Shown here one piece after another: positions 48,207-58,293 of a stretch of DNA of 64,000 bases. Below the pieces are notes generated by a model. The model was not told where the DNA came from. It saw nothing but the letters and a program-made list of their open reading frames with translations, and did not search any database. The position numbers and the translations under genes are program-made. Origin of the DNA: Siderastrea radians (taxonomy: Eukaryota; Cnidaria; Anthozoa; Scleractinia; Rhizangiidae); contig OZ024891.1 of assembly GCA_964017195.1 (NCBI GenBank), positions 4,769,494 through 4,833,493 of the forward strand. The letters run 5' to 3'. The first letter of the stretch is position 1. Each line of letters begins with the position of its first letter.

Positions 48207-51200
48207 CTAAGCGTTGTTGTCCCACATTCCAACTTTGAAATGATAGAAATGAAAGAATCCGGGCATGCGTAGCCTCTCAACTTCTAAGCCTACAGCCAAC
48301 ACCCTGTCAATCATCTCCCAGTCCTCCCCACCCCATGTGTACTGGAAGGCCTGGACATTCATTCCTCCAAATCTGTCCCAATCTGACTTGAAAATACCTG
48401 CAAGCGAGTTAACAAACAAGAGGCAGAACGTTTTTGCGGTACATCATAAACAACATCATTATCATGGTCGTCATCGTCATCGTCGTCGTCTCCATTGATA
48501 TCATAAAACAAAAGTAGGCGTATCTTCTTATTGCTACATTTGGAAGGATTCCCTTCAGATACAAATAACAACTGCTGAGGGCCAAAGGTATTACTTTTGG
48601 TTCTGAAGTTCTCCCATGGAAAGTTTGCAATCGGTTCGTTTTAGATCTACGTTTATTTAATTGTTGTTATTTGTACTGAGCAAGTGTAACTTTGAAGATA
48701 AATTACGATCAATAAACCGCTTATTTGGCAAAATTACCACCGTTTCGTTCTTGTTAAAGAACTTTCTAGGATCCAGAAAATCGACGGAAATTGCGTCCGA
48801 AATAAGGCGAATAAAAGTCCGAAAAATTTTGAAACTGAAGTAATCTAGTTATGGGCCATAGATGATGCCTAATTAATCATAAAATGCGTAACATTGACTT
48901 ACTAAATATCCCGAAACCGAACGTTTCCCAGAAGCCTTTAGGTTGAGTAGTACTGGTTTGCGGTCTCCCACAGAAAGTCAATCTGAAGAGAACTGGAGTA
49001 AACGTCATTCTTCCTTCGACAGTGTGCTGAGTAAATGAAACAAAAAATGCAAACAAACGAGTTAAAACGAGGTGAATTTACACTTGCCAGGTTATTTGCA
49101 GATGCATAACACTAATTTCGCCTTGAAAGCGATTGAGAAATGCACGGAAATTGTAAGAAGAATTCATATTTTGAGCGTTTTCAAACTAGTTACCTTCCTG
49201 ACAACACTGAACAAATTTGTTGGCGTGAGAAGATGCAGATCATACAGCAAAACAATACTGTGTGGATCGCTAATGGTGCTCACCGCTGACTGGATAGCTT
49301 CGGTCTTGTGAAACGCGCCGGTACGCTTCAGAACTCTGTAGTTCTTCAGGGAACTTCTGTTTGACAAGAACAAAATACAGGTGATGAACAAGTGTGAGTA
49401 GAGAACACGAGAACTGACCAGAACTGAGTGCTCCACGCATTTTTGGAAAATAAAAGTTCTCTTCTTGTTTTACTACGAGTCTTGCTAAAAAAAAAAAGAA
49501 TCGAGAAGGAAGCGAAGCAGTTTTTTAAAACTTATATTCACAAAATGGCATGACTATTTTCAAACGAATACCGTCTCTTTAAAAATAGGAAAACGTGGTA
49601 GAAACGTTTTATCAAAGGGCTGCACAAATTTGGTTTACCCAGTCTGTCCATTCAAATTTCTGCGGTTTTGCATGCACCCAAACCACGGCTACGATGCGTT
49701 TACAAAGAGAAAAACCGATCATATTAAAATGTTCTTGCCTTACATTATGCTTAAGATTCGCCTCAAAGATTATTTTTAATTGGCAGTGGCATTGGGTTCA
49801 AATTTGTAGCGTTAGTCTAGGTCGTACAGTCGAATCCGAAGATCTCGAATGTTTGAGGAGGAGGATGGATGGAAAGATCAAGAACTCACCGTCTCAAGAC
49901 CGTTTTAATATCCAGGTCCTGATTGCCATAATCCACCACAATGATATTCACGTGATCGTCACGTGTCTCTTCACAAATTCGGGCCATCTCATCGATGAAG
50001 TGTTGAGCCCAGGCTCCCTGGTTCTTCACAGTTAATATCACGTTTACTGTCACTTTTCTTTGCCATGTGATCCCCTTTGGTTTGCAGAAGTTTGAACTGT
50101 TATGGAATTTGTACACAAAATCCGACAGTTTTACGATCCTGTTTCGAGCTCGGTCTCCGAACACGAGTTCCAGGAGATATCGATTCCCACGGAAGGTATC
50201 AAGGTTCTTCTCGATGTTTACGATACCTCTTAGGGCGTAGTTTCTGAAAACAGAAGGTGAACATTACGTTTAGTTTAGGGAGAAAAGTTCTTATGTACCA
50301 ACAAGTCTAGAGGGGTTAAAATAATCAACAAGCAAACTACATGTTGACGCAACCAGTAAATGCAAGGACCCATAAAACAAATTGGTACTCAGTTAGGCGA
50401 TGTGCACACCTAAAATATCCGTGGAGTGGCAAAACCACCAATAGCCACAACATGGCATAGCCTGGCGCAGAGATTCGAAGACCCGTTTACACCAGAAGCA
50501 AACCTGGACGAAACAGCTATCTACGGCTGCTACTCCTGTGTGTATGCGAGCTGGACCTGGCCGTAGCACGGAGATAATTGTGATATTTATGTTTTGTGGC
50601 TTCTTGCATTTACTGGTTGACTATTCTCATACCCTGGATGTTTCTCATCAATGTTCTTCTCAAGCATCTGAATAAGTGACAGCACGTCAGGTTCGGTTAG
50701 AAAGTCATTTCCTTCACAACCATTTTTCTGCTTGTTTCCGATGCATATGAACTCTTTTGAACCGTCATCAGGGAACACAGAACTAAAATGTGTTTGCCAA
50801 ACTCCTTCAAACCGCTTAAGCGTTTGCTTTTTGGCGTAGGTCGGCTCATAAGAGCAACTCGGTAGAACGGATAAAATCTCATTCGATATGTCTGGAAGCT
50901 GCTCAAAATTAGTCCTGTTGTATTGATTTTCCTTGTCAAAATCTTCTCCGTAGTAGAACGAGAATTCATCTGAGAATTTGATTTTTCGTTTTGGAATTTC
51001 CATTCCTTCGTAATCTTCGTCATCCTCACCAGCGTCAGCATCGTTAACTTTTGAGTCGATGACACTTGGAGGCTCGCGAAGTATCTTATTTTTCTCTGTG
51101 GATGACTCAGGGATTAAATACGGCGACTTTTCATCCAGTAGGGGCGACAGAAACTTTTCAGAGACTTCTGTAAACTCTTCACTTCCGGGAACTTTCCACG

Positions 51201-51993
51201 TGACATTCACGTGATCACGACGCATCATCCCACCGTTCATTACGTGAAGCACATCAAAGAAATATTTCCGTCCCACCTCAAGGTACACTTCCCTCGATGT
51301 TTGGCCAACTGGCTGTGCTATAGAACTCTTTCTATTTTCTTTTGCAATTTTCGCCATTAATTCAACACCTTTGGTGTTTGGTTTCTCGCTGAGCCAGAAC
51401 TCGGCAAAAACATGCGCATTCAAGTGGAAAGTGTAATTTCCTGTGAACAGAGGATGGATGTATCCCATGATTCTTTGCCCGTACCAGGTCCCCAGAGGAC
51501 CGGAGTTTATGGTGTGGCGTAACAAACGCTGTTTTGGTAATGTAGGGAACAAAGGGTACTGTCTTAAACTGTTCACCTTAGGACAACATAACCCTCTCCA
51601 AATGTGAACATTGACGCCTCTTTTTACAATAAACTTTTCCACGTGATCAGTCGTTTTTGCTTTGTCAGCGTTTTTCAACAAATTGATATCTGTATTCTCT
51701 TCAAAACCTGTCTGCTCTGTCGTTTTAACGAGATGCCGCTCACGACCATATTTGTCACTGGGATGTCTTTCCCAGTCCTTTCCTATTCCAACATTGGCTG
51801 CTAGTAGACTGGTTGCTTCGTTCCTCGGCTCTTCTCGTTCTTTCAAATCTAGACTCCTTGGAAATACCTCAAACTGGAATCCACTTGGCGCAACTTGTCG
51901 AAGAATCAACACAGATGTTAAAACAAAGCTTAAAACAATTATCCACCGGCGAGCGGATAGCCTGCCAATTTGGTGTCGAATTCTTCTTCGCAT
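48207..51993 (-). CDS. Beta-1,4-N-acetylgalactosaminyltransferase 3/4-like (PA14 + CHGN-type catalytic domain)
   Basis: A Golgi type II enzyme expected to transfer GalNAc to GlcNAc on glycoproteins, making LacdiNAc. Exons on the minus strand: 51993-50633, 50243-49890, 49356-49194, 49026-48903 and 48397-48207. They total 2,193 nt, or 730 residues, shorter than human B4GALNT3 (about 1,000). Residues 1-15 are basic and 16-34 form the membrane anchor ([15 protein letters not shown]). A PA14 domain spans about 125-270. A poorly conserved linker leads to the catalytic domain at about 480-725, with a DLH motif in the DxD-like position (611-613), [15 protein letters not shown], and the family signature RFGGMN...WGGEDWE (676-695), then [11 protein letters not shown]. 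Acceptor specificity cannot be read from sequence. MGAT-like or chondroitin GalNAc transferases share the fold but lack PA14. Confidence 0.93.
48435..48500. repeat. Short CAT/CGT trinucleotide run in a glycosyltransferase intron
   Basis: CATCATTATCATGGTCGTCATCGTCATCGTCGTCGTC lies in the intron between the last two coding exons. The poly-Asp frame it creates on the minus strand is not a gene. Confidence 0.7.
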
Positions 51994-52554
51994 GTAGCTT
52001 TCTAGTTGGTAGCTTTCTAGTTACCACGTTTACCAATCTCAAAAGGAACGCGGCATGTTCCTCCCTTTCAGTAAGGAAATTTAGTTTGAAATTAAGCGCT
52101 TAGTCTCCTTAAAATTGTGAATGAAAAATATCCCAGAGGACTTGATTTCGCCCAAAATGGCGGATTTCAAGTTTTTTGACTACAATAGCCAGTTAAGTCG
52201 GGTACCAGTAAATTTCAAAACAATGATTTGCTAACTGCCTGTTCGCTACCTGTTGGTGAAAGTAACTTTGGATAAAAGACGTAAGATCATTCTTGTAATC
52301 GTAACTCGTGTGCAGGTTTATTTCATAATCAATAGGCAACTTCGAGGCAACTTTAAAACATCGCATTACCGTTGTAAGTTACATAATTATGTGGCATTCT
52401 ATTTTCACCATTGTTTTTGGAGAAAATTTGAAATTGTTGATGAAGTATATTTTTGCATCTTTCTCAGTGTTCAAAGCGAAAAAATAAAATAAAATAAAAA
52501 ATGGATAATTTAAAAAGTTTCAATTCATGTTGGAAGCATTATAAAGTAGTACAC

Positions 52555-52870
52555 ATGGTACAAAGTCTGCTCCAGTGCTGTTTATTATTGTGTACAAGGT
52601 GGTTTTAACTTTTGAGTCTATAGATGAAAAACTTAAGTGTGACCATTAAAAAAAAGCTGTTGAGCGGTACTTTCCTGTGGTACTGCTTATTTTGCTATAT
52701 AAGGTAATCTAACTTTTTGCGTCAATTGATGAGATCCCAAAGTGTCACCATTTTAAGTGAAAGCTAATGAACATTTCTTTTCTTCGGTCTGTTTATCATG
52801 CAGTACAAGGTGGTTTTAATTCTGCAGCCTATCTATGAAAATCGTAAGTGTGACCGTTTCAAACGACGGC
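52555..52870 (+). repeat. Tandem array of the ~100-125 bp monomer, array 4
   Basis: Three monomers with GTACAAGGTGGTTTTAA starts near 52596, 52697 (degraded) and 52802, each followed by a GATGAAA-type block, AAGTGTGACCAT and AAGCTNNTGA. The period is about 101-105 bp. It lies upstream of the glycosyltransferase gene and just left of the foldback element. Confidence 0.8.
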
Positions 52871-53274
52871 TACTTAAGAGTTCTTCACCCCGGACAGGTG
52901 TCGTTGTCAGTATCTGTAAGTAGTTTTTGAACTCAGGCAACAATGGGATTGATACTTAAGTAAACATGGTGTTTTTCAACGAACTTGTACAAACAATTAC
53001 AAAACTGAAGGCATAAGAGAATGGAGAAACCGAGAGCAATAACGGCTTCAGAAAAATTCAATTAAGGTAAGCTCTTCAAATCTCCTAGGAGAGGAATACA
53101 ATCTCTAAACTAGGCGATAAGATCATGAATTATTGAGATAAAAAGATCCATGTTCAACAATACAAACAATAAAACGAAGATGTGAGTTCATGTTTGTTTG
53201 TTTTCCTGCTAGGAATAAAGAAACCGAAAGCAAAACATACTGTCGTCTTTTTATTACTTGCTGGAGATTCAAGT

Positions 53275-56200
53275 GGCATATCCTAAAAGCTGGACTGGAC
53301 CCTGGACTCTGGACTCTGGACTCTGGACTCTGGACTCTGGACTCTGGACTCTGGACTCTGGTTTTTTTCCTCTCAAAACTTTATCCCCCCCAAAAAAAAC
53401 CTCTATATCTCCCCCCGGAAAACCTCTATATCTCCCCCATGAAACTCCCCCTCCCCCCATAAACATTTCTTTCCCCAAATATAGTGTGCGTGTTTTCAAA
53501 CAAACAACGTTATTCCCCCCACCCACCTCCCCGAAAAAACCTTTATGTCTCCCCCTTAAAACTGCCCCCTCCCAAAAACCCCCCTCCCCTCCCCCAAATA
53601 AAAAATACAACTACATTGGAATCGATTGAACAAACACTTGTCGTCTCAATGTTCTTCCACAAATCGGCATTGAAATCACGAACGCCATCGAACGACCCGA
53701 CCCAATCTTTTAAAAAAAGTATTGGGCGTGCGAACGTGATTGCATTACACAACAAGCAAAGATCAGATAAAATTCTCTATTCATCGATGCGACGTGTGCA
53801 AGCTCTTATCAGCTGCCAGTGACAATGTTGTTTACCTAAGGTGTTACAGTTACTCTTGTTTTCAGTCAAGCATAAAGTATTGTTTGTCCTTGAAATAAAT
53901 CGTGTTTTTTTAGAACGTTACTTGTTCGATGGTCATACTAAAGCTTGTTAATTGCAGCCGCTCAGAGGCTCTTTCCGACCCCAATCCTTAAAAAAAGTAT
54001 TTGGCGTGCGAACGTGATTGCATTACACAATAAGCAAAGATCAGATAAAATTCTCTATTCATCGATTCGACGTGTGCAAGCTCTTATCAGCTGCCAGTGA
54101 CAATGTTGTTTACCTAAGGTGTTACAGTTACTCTTGTTTTCAGTCAAGCATAAAGTATTGTTTGTCCTTGAAATAAATTGCATTTTTTAGAACGTTACTT
54201 GTTCGATGGTCATACTAAAGCTTGTTAATTGCAGCCGCTCAGAGGCTCTTTCCGCGCACAGATAGGTTCTATTCACCGACACGTGCAAGGCATTGCGTAC
54301 TTTTATCAACTAATCTGATAACCAGCTTTTTAAAAAGCATACGCGTAATTAACTGTCCAGACAGAGACATTGGTGTCTCAGTTGACCAAGTTTAGGTGCT
54401 GTGATTTTAATTATTTATTAGCAAAAAAACCCTTTACTGCAGGCCATATATTATACATAAGACGATAGGTGATTTGCCGAAACACACGTACAAAAATATT
54501 TTAACGGATAATACGGATAGCATTCTTCTTCGAGTAACAAAACAACTTCTCAACCTAAGAAAACTGACGTTCCTGTATCAGTACTCCTTAATTCATTTGT
54601 TCATACAAAATAAATTCGCAATCAATTCACCTATTTCATTTATTTTAGAAGTTTAGTTCCGGGGGAGGTTTACTCCTCTATAAAAAAATGACGGGTTGCT
54701 GTTGTACCTGTTTGAGGGTTAATTTGTGGATTGGTAGCGCTTAGGGTGCTTAAGTATAAAAAAGACTGTCGTTAAAGCTTTCGCAGTATCTTAAAAAAAT
54801 TGATGGGATGTATTTGTCACTTTGTCTGTTAGGGGTTAAAATGAATCGAAGCCACGCCTACGAAGCGAGATTTTGGTACCTTTTAGGGGCGTTTAGAATT
54901 TGTCCTCGAGCACTCTTTTTCATTTTTATAGGAGAGCACCCCCATCGAGATTTGTTGGCTGTCAAAAGTGTCACGATAGGCGAATTATTTATTTGGGAAA
55001 ATTTTACGCTAACGAAAGATATTGCCGATCACATTCTACAAGCGCACTTTGCATCCGGACCTTAAACTGCTTGAGAGCTAGGTATATAATCGTTTCAGTA
55101 AAAGGTCATCCTAAGTGTGGCTTCGATTCATTTTAACCCCTAACAGGCAAAGTGACAAATACATCTCATCAATTTTTTTAAGATACTGCGAAAGCTTTAA
55201 CGACAGTCTTGTTTATACTTAAGCACCCTAAGAGCTACCAATCCACAAATTTACCCTCAAACAGGTACAACAGCAACCCGTCATTTTTTTTATAGAGGAG
55301 TAAACCTCCCCCGGAACTAAACTTCTAAAATAAATGAAATAGGTGAATTGATTGCGAATTTATTTTGTATGAACAAATGAATTAGGGAGTACTGATACAG
55401 GAACGTCAGTTTTCTTAGGTTGAGAAGTTGTTTTGTTACTCGAAGAAGAGTGCTATCCGTATTATCCGTTAAAATATTTTCGTACGTGTGTTTCGGCAAA
55501 TCACCTATTGTCTTATGTATAATATATGGCCTGCAGAAAAGGGTTTTTTGCTAATAAACAATTAAAATCACAGCACCTAAACTTGGTCAACTGAGACACC
55601 AATGTCTCTGTCTGGACAGTTAATTACGCGTATGCTTTTTAAAAATCTTTTGTTAATGAGACAAAGAACACGGACACCGCGCCCGCACTTCAAAAGCTTG
55701 TTACCCGATTAGTTGATAAAAGTACGCAATGCCTTGCACGTGTCGGTGAATAGAACCTATCTGCGCGCGGAAAGAGCCTCTGAGCGGCTGCAATTAACAA
55801 GCTTTAGTATGACCATCGAACAAGTAACGTTCTAAAAAAACGCAATTTATTTCAAGGACAAACAATACTTTATGCTTGACTGAAAACAAGAGTAACTGTA
55901 ACACCTTAGGTTGACAACATTGTCACTGGCAGCTGATAAGAGCTTGCACACGTCGCATAGATGAATAGAGAATTTTATCTGATCTTTGCTTGTTGTGTAA
56001 TGCAATCACGTTCGCACGTCTAATACTTTTTTTAAAGGATTGGGGTCGGGTCGTTCGATGGCGTTCGTTATTTCAATGCCGATTTGTGGAAGAACATTGA
56101 GACGACAAGTGTTTGTTCAATCGATTCCAATGTAGTTGTATTTTTTATTTGGGGGAGGGGAGGGGGGTTTTTTGGGAGGGGGTAGTTTTAAGGGGGAGAA

Positions 56201-56472
56201 ATAAAGGTTTTTTCGGGGAGGTGGGTGGGGGAAATAACGTTGTTTGTTTGAAAACTCGCACACTATATTTGGGGGAAGAAATGTTTATGGGGGGAGGGGG
56301 GAGTTTCATGGGGGAGATATAGAGGTTTTTCCGGGGGGGGAGATGTAGAGGTTTTTTTCGGGGGGGGAATAAAGTTTTGAGAGGAAAAAAAAACAGAATC
56401 CAGAGTCCAGAGTCCAGAGTCCAGAGTCCAGGGTCCAGGGTCCAGGGTCCAGTCCAGCTTTTAGGATATGCC
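53275..56472. mobile_element. 3.2-kb foldback transposable element with 10-bp target duplications
   Basis: The element starts GGCATATCCTAAAAG and ends with its reverse complement CTTTTAGGATATGCC. AGATTCAAGT flanks both ends (53265-53274 and 56473-56482). The arms are 53275-54855 and 55117-56472, with a 261-bp unique spacer. Each arm has, from the outside in, a run of the 7-bp unit ACTCTGG, C-rich (or G-rich) tracts, then AT-rich sequence. The left arm also carries a ~280-bp internal tandem duplication (about 53704-53982 and 53983-54258) missing from the right arm. The right arm has a ~60-bp insertion near 55640-55700. There is no transposase. The 60-codon frames mirrored at 54474 and 55317 are a result of the palindrome. 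A 10-bp duplication and subrepeated long arms fit Mutator-like or Foldback/Galileo-type elements. Confidence 0.92.
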
Positions 56473-56980
56473 AGATTCAAGTGTCATTGCGATGTAGTTC
56501 TTAATTGCAGAACAAATTGACCTCGCCGGCCCTGCAAGTGTGAAAAAGAGCAATTAAATCTTGATTGGCTTTTGTTTATGAAACTGAATTGCCATTTCAA
56601 AGCATTAATCACCCTCTTTTTAAAAAGGGTGCATTAGAAGGTCTCATGTGGTTCCTAAGGAACAAATTTTACTACTCATGAAGTAATCGGAAATCAAGAC
56701 TTTAGAAAGTCAGAATTTCGTTTTAAAGCAATTTGGAAAATTTAATTAACCATACTGTACCCAGGACATCAAAAATCATATATGAATATATTCAACAATC
56801 AAGGTTTCTTCAATAGATGTTATAACAAACTATTATTTTTGCGTGCGATTGTTGTTTATTCAACTGAATCGTAGCAGCTGTCTTCGTTTTCACAAGTGCG
56901 ATCGTTTATTATTCTTAACACCGCCAGTCGTGTCGTGCGAATTTTAGTTTCACACGGGGTGTGCGATTTGTCCACTAAAA

Positions 56981-58244
56981 ATGCTGGAAGTAATTTTGCT
57001 TTTTACAAGCTTAAATTTCACTGCTGCTTACCCCGCGGAAGATCTAAGGAGCTCAGGTAAGACAGGGACGAAATTTGACCAGTTGTGGTGCAATCTGCAG
57101 GGTGTGAGTGTGTGAAGTACATATTTCCGGCAATGTACTTAAGTGATCGAACTTTTTACTGTGGGATCGGTGGCTTATTATTGATTCACGTTAAATCTTT
57201 CGGGCACTTCGATAAAAATTATTCAAATTAAAATACTTTTAGCTAATTTTTTAAGGTCTTTACTTTTGCTTTACACACGAACCGAACCTCTAAAAATGTG
57301 CTAATCTTTTGTTTTGATTATTCTTGGTTTTGAACCTCATTTTGCAATGATTCATCATCTCTTTAATGGCGGTTAATGCATTCAGTTCAAGGATACAAGG
57401 TTGGCATTAGAAAAAATAAATGAAGATCACTAAAAGCAATTTTTGCGCAATAACTATACACAAAAAGCTAAAAATGTTTGGTGACCAGTAAGGATAATTT
57501 GCATATTAACGACAGTGGATTTCTAGTTTTTAAAGTTCTTTGTCAATTTGGCGGAAAATTATGCCCAGCGAAGCTTGAAATCACTAGTTGTTAATGTGAG
57601 TGTTGGTGCCTTTGTTGAAATCTTCTGATTGGCTGAAATTAGCTGTATAACATTCTTTAACTACCAAACAGTCAGACCTAGCATATTCATACTAGCTTAA
57701 ACGACATTTAGCTGGTAAACTTATTGGCCGTTTTTATGTCCGAGTCGCATAATTTTCGTATGGGTCTCGTAGTTCGTCTAGTATAAAGACGATCAGCCGA
57801 CGTCACGGATTATGCGGCTATCATGCAGTATAGTGGGTCTTCCTGCTCCAAACAAACGCGACAACCAAATGGGATCTTCTCCTACGACGTGGCTCCTTGA
57901 ATTCCCTACACAGAGCTGAAATATATTTGTTTGTGATGCCCTAAGATCACCTGTTTTTTAGCTGTCAAAGAACCGTTGTTGGATGTTAGTAAAGACTTTG
58001 TCAAAAGGGGAGCGGTCCGTTCATCTAAGTATAAATGGCTGACCTCCACAGAAGGCGGAAAGACTATAGTCAAGATTCCTTACATTGTGGACAGAGGTAT
58101 GTAGTCCGCAGTGGACTATCAAATCAGCTATTTCCCTTGTATGCTTGGATATAGCCAGCCAGTCAGTCAGTCAGTCAGTCAGTCAGTCAGTCAGTCAGTC
58201 AGTCGGTGGGTCGGTGGGTCGGTGGGTCGGTGGGTCGGTCAATT

Positions 58245-58293
<49 letters not shown>

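Noticed and set aside
53190..53629. Pro-rich and Trp-Thr-Leu-Asp-Ser repeat frame, and its mirror at 56145-56480
   Set aside because: They arise from the 7-bp subrepeats and C-tracts of the foldback element arms; the mirrored copy shows they are not independent genes.
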